Shown: positions 44,805 to 54,701, counted from the first letter of the stretch. The stretch: DNA of 64,000 bases from CAYSRJ01 sp964521865 (GCA_964521865.1 CAZFTJ010000006.1:128509-192508); one strand, 5' to 3'. The notes: generated from the sequence alone by a model not told the origin. Translations and numbers: made by a program.

Positions 44805-46268
44805 ATGTATTCTATTGGAAGAATTAACATACTTGAAGAACGTGATATAAAAAAGTTGAATTCCGCAATATTCGATGTACTTGAAAATATTGGTATTAAA
44901 GTCGAAAATGAGATCCTTCTTAAAATTTTAAGTCAAAAAGGACTGAATGTAAAAAAAGAAGAAAGAATAGTTAAATTCCGCCCTAATGACATTATAGATA
45001 TTATTGAATATCAGAAAAAAAGAACAATAAAAGAAAAATTATCTGATAATAACTACGCTACACAAGTAGCTGCATTAATTGCTCCATTTTATTATGATTT
45101 TGATAAAAAAGAAAAACGTTATGCTACAAAAGTGGATTTAATTAATATGATCCGTTTTTCTGATGCAAGAGGGGACAAGGTTTCCTTACCCCTTACCGTT
45201 AAAGATTTCGACCCAATGATTGAGCCAATAGAGTCTCTTGCCTTACTTGTTAAATATGCTCATTTTCCAGCTTCAGCCTACGCTCCCTATACAAAATCAA
45301 CAGCCTGTATAACAACTTTTGCTTCATCAGCTTTGCAAATCAAGTATATTGCAAAGATTAATGAATTAATTTATGGCAAACCTGTTCCCCCAAGAGGACC
45401 AGATTTTATGACCTCTCCTTTAACAATGGGAAATCTTACAGCTGAATATTTACTTGAGGTAAGAAAGTATGAGGTGCCATTTTATTGTATAGGAGTTCAA
45501 CCTATAAGTGGAATGGACGCACCTTTAAGTATATCTGGTTCAATAGTTATCGGAGCTTGCGAGATCCTGGGGGCTTGGATTATTACTAATGCACTTGTTC
45601 CTGAGCCAAATTTAACAGGGGCTATTTGTAGTGGAATAACTGATACACGTAAAGCAATAATTTCGTTTAATGCACCAGAGGCAATTTTACAAAATGTGGG
45701 GGTTGTGGAACTTTTCGACAAAATGTATGGAGGCCATGTAGGTATAGCTGCAGGAAATGATTACATCGATGCAAAAATTCCTGGATTTGAAGCCCTCTAT
45801 GAACGTGTTTATCGAGCATTAGCTATAGCAGCTTTTACAGGAAGAAGTTTCTTTGTTGGGGGATCTGGAGCTTTAGATCAAGGGAGGATTTTCTCTCCTG
45901 TACAGTTTTTGTTGGATGAAGAGATAGGTAATGGGTTCTGGCAGTTTACTCAAGGGATTCCCTTAGATGAAGAAAGTATAAGATTGGAAACGTTACAAGA
46001 AATTGTTTTCTCAGGAAAATCTTTTATGGAAACTGATCACACCTTACGTAATTGCCGTAAAGCATTTTGGTTACCAGAATTACTAGACAGAAATGTGTGG
46101 GTAGATTTAAAAACAGAGCTAGGCAGAGAGGACAATATATTAGAAAAGGCAAACAAAAAATTTAAAATGACTATTAATAAATATGAGCAACCGGAATATG
46201 ATCCTTCTTTAATAAAGGAAGTCAATCAAATTCTAGAAGAAGCAAGATCTAATTTGGTGAAAAACTAA
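44805..46268 (+). CDS. MttB-family methyltransferase, divergent, no corrinoid partner nearby
   Basis: A 487-residue member of the trimethylamine methyltransferase superfamily, clearly diverged from those at 17813 and 26432. Recognisable parts: FDVLENIGIKVENE near the start, APLSISGSIVIGACEILGAW in the middle, GIPLDEESIRLETLQEIV near the C-terminus and the MTTB-type tail ETDHTLRNCRKAFWLPELLDR. No in-frame amber codon. Unlike the other two it has no adjacent corrinoid gene and lies inside a sugar-type importer operon. It may use a corrinoid protein from elsewhere in the window, or may have another activity. Confidence 0.85.
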   Translation: MYSIGRINILEERDIKKLNSAIFDVLENIGIKVENEILLKILSQKGLNVKKEERIVKFRPNDIIDIIEYQKKRTIKEKLSDNNYATQVAALIAPFYYDFDKKEKRYATKVDLINMIRFSDARGDKVSLPLTVKDFDPMIEPIESLALLVKYAHFPASAYAPYTKSTACITTFASSALQIKYIAKINELIYGKPVPPRGPDFMTSPLTMGNLTAEYLLEVRKYEVPFYCIGVQPISGMDAPLSISGSIVIGACEILGAWIITNALVPEPNLTGAICSGITDTRKAIISFNAPEAILQNVGVVELFDKMYGGHVGIAAGNDYIDAKIPGFEALYERVYRALAIAAFTGRSFFVGGSGALDQGRIFSPVQFLLDEEIGNGFWQFTQGIPLDEESIRLETLQEIVFSGKSFMETDHTLRNCRKAFWLPELLDRNVWVDLKTELGREDNILEKANKKFKMTINKYEQPEYDPSLIKEVNQILEEARSNLVKN

Positions 46269-46400
46269 AGATACAAAATTTAGGAGTCTGATAATTTAAT
46301 TAAAAGGTTATTCTTTAAAGCACCAAGACTTGGAGAAAAAATACTATAAATATTTTGTGACCTTTTAAGAGTAAAAAAAAACAAAGTTAAAAGGTTTTAA

Positions 46401-47315
46401 ATGAAGTTTGTAAATACATTTAGATTAAAGAAGAGACAGGATTTGGGGAAATCAGATTCTTTTAATGCAATGATTTCAATCTTACCTATAGCGCTATTAA
46501 CACTGTCTCTAATGTTATATCCACTTATTAACATTTTTATTCATGGATTCACAAAATGGAATATTACAGGTACAACATTTATTGGATTGAATAATTATAA
46601 GAATTTAATACATTCCAAATATTTCTTTGTATTATTAAAAAATAATTTACTTTTATTTATAACAATACCTGTTCAGATTTTTATAGCCTTACTTATCGCC
46701 TATTTATTATTCGAAGAACCCTGGGGTTGGAAATTCTTTCGAGCATTATTTTATCTCCCTGCAGTATTATCATCTGTTGTAATCGGGTTTCTATTCAGAA
46801 CATCATTTTCTCTAAATGGACCTATTAATGAAATGTTCCGGCTTTTACATTTGAATTTTTTAGTTGTAAACTGGTTAAATCGTGGAGTAACGGCATTTTC
46901 ACTAGTCATCTTTGCTTTAATTTGGAGTCTATTTGGTATGCCGGTTTTAATTTTTTTATCAGGTATGGATTCATTAGACTACTCAATTATTGACTCAGCA
47001 ATGGTTGATGGGGCAAATTGGTGGCAAAGATTTTTTAAAATTATTATACCGATGATAATCGGACAAATAGAGTTTTACACAATAGTGTTATTAATAATAT
47101 TTTTTACAGCAAGTTTTGGATTTATTTTTTCAATAACTTCTGGGGGACCTGGTTATTCTACAACAACTTTAGAATATATGGTATATCTTAAGGCTTTCAA
47201 AACAAATCTTCTGGGACAATCAGCTGCTTTAGCAAGTACGCTATTTGTAATTGTTTTGATATTTGTGATAGCTATTTTAAGTGTATTTAGAAAAATTGGA
47301 GGTTGGCAGGATTAA
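46401..47315 (+). CDS. Sugar-type ABC permease (MalF-like)
   Basis: A 304-residue inner-membrane permease. First helix about 25-48 (MISILPIALLTLSLMLYPLI). The coupling motif is IDSAMVDGANWWQRFFKII at about 199-217, with EAA changed to DSA. SITSGGPGYSTTTLEYMVYL is the conserved segment after the fifth helix. It ends 3 bases before the next permease, so the two are translationally linked. Confidence 0.92.
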   Translation: MKFVNTFRLKKRQDLGKSDSFNAMISILPIALLTLSLMLYPLINIFIHGFTKWNITGTTFIGLNNYKNLIHSKYFFVLLKNNLLLFITIPVQIFIALLIAYLLFEEPWGWKFFRALFYLPAVLSSVVIGFLFRTSFSLNGPINEMFRLLHLNFLVVNWLNRGVTAFSLVIFALIWSLFGMPVLIFLSGMDSLDYSIIDSAMVDGANWWQRFFKIIIPMIIGQIEFYTIVLLIIFFTASFGFIFSITSGGPGYSTTTLEYMVYLKAFKTNLLGQSAALASTLFVIVLIFVIAILSVFRKIGGWQD

Positions 47316-47318
47316 AGA

Positions 47319-48152
47319 GTGGTCAAGACATCAGATGATTTAAGAAAAATTATAATATTTATTGTATTGTGTTTAATATCAATTACAATTCTATATCCTT
47401 TTATATTTATGATTATGAACTCATTTAAATCACAGGGAGAATATTTTCTTGGGCCACTTCGACCTCCAAAAAAACTTTCTTTTCATAATTATGTAGTGAT
47501 GTATAAATCATATAAAATACTAAAATTATTTTTCAATTCATTAATTATTGTTACAGCAACCATATTTATAGAAATAATATTATCCTCCTTAGCAGCATAT
47601 GCTTTTGCTAAAACAAAATTTACAGGAAAAAATATATTATTTGTGTTTTTTATTGCTTTAATGATAATTCCTTTTCAAGTTTTAATGTTGCCGTTATATA
47701 TGCTATTTGCAAAATTGCACTTAATAAATACCAGAATTTCATTAATTATCATTTATACAGCAGTTGTGATACCTTTTGCTCTATATTATTTAACCATATC
47801 TTTTAGAACAATTCCCAATGAAATTTTAGAGGCAGCAAAATTGGATGGGGCTTCATATTTTAAAATATATTTATTAATAATTTTACCAATTGGAAAATCT
47901 GCAATACTAACTCTTTTTATTCTTGATTATGTGTGGCTATGGAATGAGCTAGTATTATCAATAATTTTTCTTCAAAGTGATGAAATTAAAACAATGACTG
48001 CAGGTGTTGCAACCATACTTGGAAGATATATGAATAATCAACCTTTATTACTTACAGGACTTTTACTTAGTGCGATACCAACAATAATCATATATACTAT
48101 TGCTTCTAGATTTCTTATTAAGGGCCTAACCTTAGGTGCAGTGAAAGGATAG
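47319..48152 (+). CDS. Sugar-type ABC permease (MalG-like)
   Basis: A 277-residue permease starting with GTG at 47319. N-terminal helix about 11-32 (IIIFIVLCLISITILYPFIF). EAA motif LEAAKLDGASYFKIYLLI at about 169-186. C-terminus GLTLGAVKG. It completes the cluster D importer with 43039 and 46401; no ATPase gene is linked. Confidence 0.92.
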   Translation: MVKTSDDLRKIIIFIVLCLISITILYPFIFMIMNSFKSQGEYFLGPLRPPKKLSFHNYVVMYKSYKILKLFFNSLIIVTATIFIEIILSSLAAYAFAKTKFTGKNILFVFFIALMIIPFQVLMLPLYMLFAKLHLINTRISLIIIYTAVVIPFALYYLTISFRTIPNEILEAAKLDGASYFKIYLLIILPIGKSAILTLFILDYVWLWNELVLSIIFLQSDEIKTMTAGVATILGRYMNNQPLLLTGLLLSAIPTIIIYTIASRFLIKGLTLGAVKG

Positions 48153-48197
48153 GTAAAACACGAAATATCATTGTTTCACATTTAATAATGAAATAAA

Positions 48198-49493
48198 ATG
48201 GGAAATTCTAAGAAAAAAATATCAAAAAAATGTGGACAGCCATGGGTAGGAATGCAGCTGCACTTTGGACAGCCTTTTAGTTTCGTAAATCCGAAAAAGA
48301 ATGTTACTCCAGGGAATATTCAAAAAGCCTTTTCTAAAATAAAAGATGTTATCCATGTAGACGGTGTGCTTGTTGGGTTTAGTAACGACCCATTTCTTTA
48401 TGATTATACGGTAAAAAGTATTCACGAGCTAGGCGCAAAAGCATACCTTTGGTATGGAGTTTTAGCAGATGTAGGAGAAGATACACATGTTCCTCAAGAA
48501 GCCTACATGATTAATTATTTAGGGAGAAAAAATGCTCCTTGGGGTTATATTCAAAGCGAAAATTTTCAATTTATTTGTCCAAATCATTCATTTGTAAAAG
48601 AGGTATTAATACCAAGGTCAATCAACCTTGTAGAAAAACATGGGTTTGATGGGATTTTTTTGGATCGAATTCGTTTCCCGTCAATGGTTACCGGCCTTGA
48701 AAACCATTTTTGTTGTTTTTGCAAATCATGCCAACAAAAGGCATTTAATTATGGTTTTGATCTAATAAGGTTTCAAAACTATATCTCAAATATTATACAT
48801 AGAATAAAAAATATATCTGAACTCGACCTAAATTATGTTGGTAATGTGTTAGAAACAGGTTCAGCCTATGGTTTGTTTAATTTAGACAGTGAGCTTTCGA
48901 AATTTTATAAATTCCGCGAGGGCTGTATTATTTCAATAGTTAAAAATATTTACACTGAAATGCATTACCGCAATAAAGAAGTTGGCTTAGATCTTTTTTC
49001 ACCTTCCCTAAGTCCACTTGTCTCGCAGAATTATTCTCAATTATGCAAATATAGCGACTGGATAAAATCCATGTCATATTGCTATGCGAAGGGGCCAGCT
49101 AGTCTTCCTCTTGAAATCAGTTCAATAATTAAAATTTTTCAGCAAATAAATAAGGATTTAAAGTATGACACATTAGAAGTATTAATGGGCAAGTTAATTG
49201 GTATAAATAATTTTATTATTTCTCATAATGATGAAAAAATTAGTCCAATAACTGATATATTGAAACATGAGCTGTATAAAGCACGGACATTGTTTAATGT
49301 AAATATTCCAATATACCCGGGATTTGAAGCAGTAAATCTACCTGGTGTTTGTGATGTTGGCGAGAAAGAAATGGAACAATATTTGAGGGTTTTAATAGAT
49401 GAAAATTTGGATGGATTTATTTTAAGTTGGACTTTACCTCTTATGGCGAAAGAAAATATAAAGGTCTTTGCTAATTATCTGAGTAAATTGTAA
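48198..49493 (+). CDS. Putative glycoside-hydrolase-like TIM-barrel protein
   Basis: A 431-residue protein without a signal peptide, so cytoplasmic. HGFDGIFLDRIRFPS (about 152-166) resembles the DGxxxDxxRxP strand motif of hypothetical glycosyl-hydrolase-like families (GHL10 and relatives), with a catalytic-type Asp. A cysteine cluster, CCFCKSCQQK (about 174-183), follows. YLWYGVLADVG and the C-terminal GFILSWTLPLM fit barrel strands. It lies 45 bases after the importer permease, so it probably cleaves or remodels the imported compound. The fold is likely; the reaction is unknown. Confidence 0.65.
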   Translation: MGNSKKKISKKCGQPWVGMQLHFGQPFSFVNPKKNVTPGNIQKAFSKIKDVIHVDGVLVGFSNDPFLYDYTVKSIHELGAKAYLWYGVLADVGEDTHVPQEAYMINYLGRKNAPWGYIQSENFQFICPNHSFVKEVLIPRSINLVEKHGFDGIFLDRIRFPSMVTGLENHFCCFCKSCQQKAFNYGFDLIRFQNYISNIIHRIKNISELDLNYVGNVLETGSAYGLFNLDSELSKFYKFREGCIISIVKNIYTEMHYRNKEVGLDLFSPSLSPLVSQNYSQLCKYSDWIKSMSYCYAKGPASLPLEISSIIKIFQQINKDLKYDTLEVLMGKLIGINNFIISHNDEKISPITDILKHELYKARTLFNVNIPIYPGFEAVNLPGVCDVGEKEMEQYLRVLIDENLDGFILSWTLPLMAKENIKVFANYLSKL

Positions 49494-49711
49494 AAAGTTA
49501 ATTTGCATTTTTTGTCATATGCGCGTCCCATTTAAAAGTTGGAAAATCCTATCTTATCCGTATGGTGGTTGTGAGAAGATTACATAACCAATAAAACATA
49601 ACGGTATTTGTAAAGATAGTTGTTGCAGCTTCATATAATATACTCTATCTAGATTATGTCCATAGCAGTTCGTAATTTGTTTTTTAATTACCATCATAAA
49701 CTCCATGGCAT

Positions 49712-50365
49712 TCACGCTACTCGTTTCAGTTTTGCTCTACACAGTTCAATGGTCTCGGCACGTATATAGCTTCTGCTTGTGACCCAGTCCTCAGAGTACT
49801 CGATAAGATAGCTGGTCACAAGTCGTACATATGCCTCCTCGCTGGGGAAGATCCCCGCGACACGGGAGCGACGACGCATCTCTCTGTGCAGCCGTTCCTG
49901 CATGTTCGTCGAGGAGATCTTCTTTGAATCGAAATCCTCAAAGTTGTAAAACTGCAAAGAATCCTTGAGCCCTTGTCTCAAGGTCTCGATCGCTTCAGGA
50001 TACTGTTCCTCGTACTCCTCGATGAACAGCTCGGCAAGCTTCAATGCCGATGCCCGGTCAGGCTGCACCTATATCTGCTTCAGTCGTGTAGCACACTGCG
50101 CTTTATCCCGATGTCCTACATGATCCATGATGTTACGCATAAAATACACCTTGCAGCGTTGCCAGCTCGCTCCCAGAAAGCTTTTCTTTACCGCTGCCTG
50201 CAACCCCTTGTGCGCATCAGAGACCACAAGCCATACATCTTCCAGACCTCGCTCCTTCAGCCTCTTGAACAGTTGCGTATATGTCTCCTCAGATTCACCA
50301 TATACCGGCTCTACGGCCAGTATTTCCCGTATCCCTGAAGTATTTATGCCTGTGACATTAAACAA
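49712..50365 (-). pseudogene. IS256-family (mutator) transposase, truncated and interrupted
   Basis: On the minus strand, the piece 50365-50069 (GINTSGIREILAVEP, VVSDAHKGLQAAVKKSFLG, WQRCKVYFMRNIM) is followed after a TAG codon at 50066-50068 by the piece 50065-49712 (NMQERLHREMRRRSRVAGIF). Together they give the central and C-terminal parts of an IS256 transposase. The N-terminal half, with the first catalytic Asp, is missing where serine-recombinase DNA begins. GC-rich compared with its surroundings. Inactive. Confidence 0.85.
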
Positions 50366-50389
50366 CAGAATTGTACTCGGGCCAATGTG

Positions 50390-50600
50390 CGGGGCTTTGT
50401 CTACACGGGGCTTTTAAAATGCGGTGAATGCGGCTGCTCCATTACTGCCGAGATCAGGAAAGGCCGCTCATCTACTACCACTGCACCTTTGATAAGGGCA
50501 AATGCGGTGGGAGCTACGTCAAGGAGGAGGAGCTGGAGCGACAGTTTGGTAAAATCCTCCGGCAGTTTGAGTTCTCTCAGGTTGTATTTAATTGTTTATT
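50390..50600 (+). pseudogene. Large serine recombinase, zinc-ribbon fragment
   Basis: FVYTGLLKCGECGCSITAEI, then in a neighbouring frame RPLIYYHCTFDKGKCGGSYV and KEEELERQFGKIL, give the zinc ribbon and following helix of large serine recombinases (phage or element integrases). One frameshift separates the pieces near 50460. The catalytic N-terminal domain is absent here. A catalytic-domain fragment of the same protein type occurs at 63790. Confidence 0.75.
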
Positions 50601-51180
50601 CGCAGTAGATCCTCTGCCGGCAACTCACCATCCTCCTATCCAGGGTTATTCCCTACGGTGACTATTCGGTAATAGGGTCCGATTAATCTCCTCAACGGGG
50701 TCATTGCCCCACATAATCAATACAACCTATTACCTATCTACTCCAGATATAGACCAAATATATATTCAGAGCTGAAGTCGCCAATATCTTACTTTTTATT
50801 ATGTCATTTCCTTTGAAATCTGATGCTCAAAGATAGATACTATGTAATTTTCTGAATGAATTGAATGAAATTATTGTGTTAATAGATTCCGGAAAATTGC
50901 CTAAAAAGTGGCAACTTTCCTACCGGAATTGGTGGCAATTTTGGCCCGGAATGGTGACAACTTTACTCCAGAAAAAGTGGCATTTTTGTTCCGGAATATG
51001 CAATTCTTACGAATTATGTAATACATGCCATTTTTAACTCTGATTAATAAATAATCCACAGAGTGATAATGGTTTCTATAAAAAAAGCTTGACAAGTTTT
51101 GTATTATTTGAAATAATTAAAACGTTTAAATAACATAATAAATCATTAATTACTTTTATATTTATACTTATAAATATTTA
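50601..51180. repeat. Spacer with four imperfect repeats, IS21-like end
   Basis: Within 50888-50997 four copies of a unit resembling GTGGCAATTTTNNNCCGGAAT stand in tandem. Multiple short repeats of this GTGGCAA...CCGGAAT type are characteristic of IS21-family ends; no istA or istB sequence is present. A TTGACA at 51089-51094 and the operator-like TTAAAACGTTTAAAT near 51117 probably belong to the regulator at 51181. Confidence 0.6.
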
Positions 51181-52242
51181 ATGAAAAATCATTCAAACGA
51201 TATAATTTTTTCTGAGAAAAAACGGGTAACCATAAAAGATATCGCTGATATAGCAGGGGTATCTGTCGCGACTGTTTCTCTTGCATTGAATAATTGCAAA
51301 TCAATATCAAAGAATACAAGTTTTAAAATACATGCGATTGCGGAAAAGCTAAATTATACTCCCAGTGCTTTAGCTCGAGGTTTGGTTAAAAAGAAAACGA
51401 ATACTATTGGATTGATTGTATCCGATATAACAGATCCTTTTTATGCTGATTTAGCGAGGGGTGTTGAGGATAAAGCATTTGAAAACGGATACTGTGTAAT
51501 GCTCTGTAATTCAGATAATCAACCGGACAAGGAAAAGACATATATTAATTTGTTAACTGAACAACATATTGCTGTATTAATTATTGTGCCTGTTGAAAAT
51601 GACGTTAAAAGTGTCAGCATTGCATCCAAAGCAAATATTCCTGTTATTTTTGCGGATAGAAAAATTTCAGATTCAACTATTTCGTCAGTGAGTGCGAATA
51701 ATCATAAAGGCGCCTATGAAGGCATTCACCATCTAATCCAATTAAAACATACGAAGATTGCATGCATAGCGTCTATAAGTTTCAATTTCTCTACCATAAG
51801 TGAAAGATTAAGAGGGTACAAAGCGGTTCTTAGTGATAATTCAATCTCTTATGATGAACGATATATTTCTCTTTCAAACGGTAGAATTGATGGGGGTATT
51901 ACCAGCACATATTCATTATTAAAATTATTACCAAAACCAACTGCAATTTTTGCAATGAGCGATGTTGTCGCTTTTGGAGTTATAGAAGCGCTTATGAAAG
52001 AAGGATATAAAATACCGGAAGATATTTCTGTACTTGGATTTGATAATATTTACTATTCAGAATTTTTTAGAGTACCTCTTACGACGGTTCACCAACCTAA
52101 ATATGAAATGGGAGAAATAATTTTCAACCTATGTTTGGAAAAAATCAAAAATAAAAAAGATATTTATAAAGAAATAGTTCTTGATACGAGATTGATTATT
52201 CGAGAATCATCCGGAGCATGTTCAAATGAACTCAGTGCATGA
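51181..52242 (+). CDS. LacI-family transcriptional regulator
   Basis: A 353-residue repressor. Helix-turn-helix TIKDIADIAGVSVATVSLAL at about 18-37, then a full ligand-binding domain (NTIGLIVSDITDPFYADLA, VLGFDNIYYSEFFRVPLTTV). It heads cluster B, 30 bases before the ATPase gene, exactly as the LacI regulator heads cluster A. An AAAACGTTTA palindrome-like site lies at its promoter, suggesting autoregulation. Ligand unknown. Confidence 0.93.
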   Translation: MKNHSNDIIFSEKKRVTIKDIADIAGVSVATVSLALNNCKSISKNTSFKIHAIAEKLNYTPSALARGLVKKKTNTIGLIVSDITDPFYADLARGVEDKAFENGYCVMLCNSDNQPDKEKTYINLLTEQHIAVLIIVPVENDVKSVSIASKANIPVIFADRKISDSTISSVSANNHKGAYEGIHHLIQLKHTKIACIASISFNFSTISERLRGYKAVLSDNSISYDERYISLSNGRIDGGITSTYSLLKLLPKPTAIFAMSDVVAFGVIEALMKEGYKIPEDISVLGFDNIYYSEFFRVPLTTVHQPKYEMGEIIFNLCLEKIKNKKDIYKEIVLDTRLIIRESSGACSNELSA

Positions 52243-52272
52243 GAGCTATTAGTAATTATAGGGGAAAGATAC

Positions 52273-53097
52273 ATGAATGGTGAGGGTACAGTATTCTCAG
52301 GAAAAGTAGCCGAGAGATTAAATCAACATGTCGATATCGAACTGATAAATATTAATCACTATTTTAAGAAAGAAAAAAAACCTTTTAAAGTACTTCATGA
52401 GATATCATCAACTATTAAAAAAAATGAATTTATTTCAATCATCGGACCATCCGGGTGTGGTAAATCAACGCTTTTATTTATTATTGCGGGGTTTTTTAAG
52501 CCTACAGAGGGAACTGTACTTCATAGAAATGTAGTTGTTACTAAACCGAATAAGGATAGAGGAATCGTATTTCAAGCTGATGCGATTTTTCCCTGGTTAA
52601 CGGTCCGCGGTAATATCGAGTTTGGGTTAAAATCATTGGGATTGCCTAAAGAAAAAAGAAATGAAATAGCTGATCATTATATCAAACTTGTGCAATTGGA
52701 AGGTTCCGAAAACCTGTACCCAAAGCAGCTAAGTGGCGGGATGCGGAAGCGCGTGGATGTTGCTCGAACATTCGCAATAAATCCGGGTGTTCTTCTTCTA
52801 GATGAGTCTTTCGGTTCTCTTGATGCTCAGACAAAAGAAATGCTGCAAGTTGAATTATTGAATTTATGGGAAAAGGAAAAGAAAACCGCAATATTTGTTA
52901 CCCATGATATAGAGGAGGCTTTGTTTTTAGCGGACAAGATATACGTTATGAGTAGTAATCCAGGTTCAATATATAAAACGATTGATGTACCTTTCGGACG
53001 GCCTCGAAATGTGGAATTGAAACTTGAAAATGAGTTTACTTCGTTACGACATGAATTGATGGATTTAATAAGAATTGTAAGGAAGAAAGTATTATGA
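52273..53097 (+). CDS. ABC ATPase, taurine/nitrate/sulfonate importer type
   Basis: A 274-residue ATPase with all motifs: Walker A GPSGCGKST (about 58-66), Q-loop VFQADAIFPW, signature LSGGMRKRVDVARTF, Walker B VLLLDESFGSLD (DES in place of the usual DEP), and the switch His in FVTHDIEEA. It is closely similar to the ATPase at 13373, with an N-terminal extension of about 20 residues. The stop overlaps the next start (ATGA), so translation is coupled to the permease. Confidence 0.93.
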   Translation: MNGEGTVFSGKVAERLNQHVDIELININHYFKKEKKPFKVLHEISSTIKKNEFISIIGPSGCGKSTLLFIIAGFFKPTEGTVLHRNVVVTKPNKDRGIVFQADAIFPWLTVRGNIEFGLKSLGLPKEKRNEIADHYIKLVQLEGSENLYPKQLSGGMRKRVDVARTFAINPGVLLLDESFGSLDAQTKEMLQVELLNLWEKEKKTAIFVTHDIEEALFLADKIYVMSSNPGSIYKTIDVPFGRPRNVELKLENEFTSLRHELMDLIRIVRKKVL

Positions 53098-53867
53098 ATG
53101 AGCAAAAAGCATTTATGGATAGTGGTATATATATAATTATTAATATAATCATCGTTTTACTCCTTTTTATTATTTGGTTTATAGTTGTTCACTATGAATG
53201 GGTGCCGTATTTACTACCTCCTACAAGCGTGATTGCAGAGTTTGTAAAGGAACCTGGAGTAATTGCACAACATATGCTCGCAACGAGTTTGCGTGCTTTG
53301 GCGGGCTTTACAATTGGTTCTGCGGTGGGAATCGTTATTGCGCTTGCAATGGGTTGGAGCCGTGTTTTTTTGGCAATCGTCAACCCTTTTATTTTACTAA
53401 TAAAACCGATCCCGGTACTTGCCCTTATTCCTATTTTTATCCTTTGGTTCGGCTTAGGAGAGTGGAGCAAAATACTGTATATAGCACTGGGTTGTTTTTT
53501 TATTATCGTTGTTGTTTCATCCGAAGCCATTCGGAATGTAAATAAAATATATATATGGGCAGGAAAATCTCTGGGCTGTAAAAAGGGAGCAATATACAGA
53601 CGTGTTATTCTTCCTTCGATTATTCCTGGAATAGTTGGTGGGCTCCGGGTTGCCATTACAACAGCATTTCCATTCTGTATAGCTGCGGAATTCTTAGGTG
53701 CTCAGAAAGGTCTTGGATCCTACCTCATCAAAGCAGAGGTACACTTGACAATATCCAAAATGATCGCTGGTGTTGTTGCGATTACAGTTTTAGTAATCAT
53801 TTTTGATAAAGGTGTACGACAATTAGTCAAAAATCTCACTGTATGGTCTGAGCGGGAGAATGTGTAA
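53094..53867 (+). CDS. ABC permease, taurine/nitrate type, subunit 1
   Basis: A 257-residue inner-membrane permease with about six helices. KPIPVLALIPIFILWFGLGE (about 104-123) and YIWAGKSLGCKKGAIYRRVI (about 152-171) are the family segments. It overlaps the ATPase gene by four bases and abuts the next permease. Two different permeases suggest a heterodimeric channel, in contrast to the single permease of cluster A. Confidence 0.92.
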   Translation: MNEQKAFMDSGIYIIINIIIVLLLFIIWFIVVHYEWVPYLLPPTSVIAEFVKEPGVIAQHMLATSLRALAGFTIGSAVGIVIALAMGWSRVFLAIVNPFILLIKPIPVLALIPIFILWFGLGEWSKILYIALGCFFIIVVVSSEAIRNVNKIYIWAGKSLGCKKGAIYRRVILPSIIPGIVGGLRVAITTAFPFCIAAEFLGAQKGLGSYLIKAEVHLTISKMIAGVVAITVLVIIFDKGVRQLVKNLTVWSERENV

Positions 53868-54671
53868 TTGGGAGATAACAATCTAAGTCAAGCAATTCAA
53901 AGCCGTTTACAAAAAAGAATAGCTATACAGTTTCCATGGTTTCATCTATTGGGAATATTCTCTGTGCTAACAGTTATTGCTATTTGGACATTATTATCTG
54001 AATTGCGCATAGTCAAACCTCTTTTCTTACCTTCCCCGAGTGATGTGTATATACGGTTTTTACAGTATAAAGATGATCTCGCACTCGATTTCTTACGCAC
54101 CTTTTATCGAATGATTTCTGGATTCGCCATTGGGTGCAGTCTAGGATTGGGAGTTGGGTTGTTGATGGGGTGGAGTCGAATCGTTAATGCAATTACAAAT
54201 CCTGTTATCCAGATGTTTAAACCAATCCCTCCTCTCGCTTTAGCTCCTTTTGCAATTTTGTGGTGGGGGACGAGCATTAAAGGTGTGTTTTTTCTCGTAA
54301 TATTCGGTTGCTTCTTTGTTATGGTTATTGATGGCATTGAGGCAATAAAGAATGTACCAAGAATGTATTATTGGGCCGGTGCAGCTCTTGGAGAAACCAA
54401 AGGAGGAATTTATAGGAGAATAGTGTTTCCGGCCATTATTCCTTCGGTAATTGGAGGCCTTCGAGTGTCTATTGTAATGGCATTTAATTTAACGACTCTT
54501 GCAGAGTTTAATATCGCATCCGGAGGTTTGGGTGATGTTGTTATTCGGGGGTACCGCTTTTTAAGAACAGATATATTATTCTTGGGGATTTTTTGTGTAA
54601 TTATTCTCGCATTGGTTATTGATCTCGTAGTGGTATTCCTAAGTAGAAAATTGATTAGATGGCTTGGTTAA
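53868..54671 (+). CDS. ABC permease, taurine/nitrate type, subunit 2
   Basis: A 267-residue permease beginning with TTG at 53868, directly after the stop of the first permease, so it is probably translated by re-initiation. KPIPPLALAPFAILWWGTSI (about 121-140) and the coupling region MYYWAGAALGETKGGIYRRI match the family. It is related to but clearly different from its neighbour, so it is not a recent duplication. Confidence 0.9.
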   Translation: MGDNNLSQAIQSRLQKRIAIQFPWFHLLGIFSVLTVIAIWTLLSELRIVKPLFLPSPSDVYIRFLQYKDDLALDFLRTFYRMISGFAIGCSLGLGVGLLMGWSRIVNAITNPVIQMFKPIPPLALAPFAILWWGTSIKGVFFLVIFGCFFVMVIDGIEAIKNVPRMYYWAGAALGETKGGIYRRIVFPAIIPSVIGGLRVSIVMAFNLTTLAEFNIASGGLGDVVIRGYRFLRTDILFLGIFCVIILALVIDLVVVFLSRKLIRWLG

Positions 54672-54701
54672 TTTGTAACAGTAATTTTGAAATTCTATAG
54701 C

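Noticed and set aside
17813..46268. Possible pyrrolysine use, since MttB homologues are present and several fragments contain in-frame TAG codons (50066, 63901, near 44480).
   Set aside because: None of the three MttB-family genes has an in-frame TAG. All end in TAA, and the TAG-interrupted sequences are decayed mobile-element or unknown remnants, most with other defects too.
50888..50997. A CRISPR array.
   Set aside because: The units are directly adjacent, imperfect and without spacers of constant length; no cas genes are in the window.
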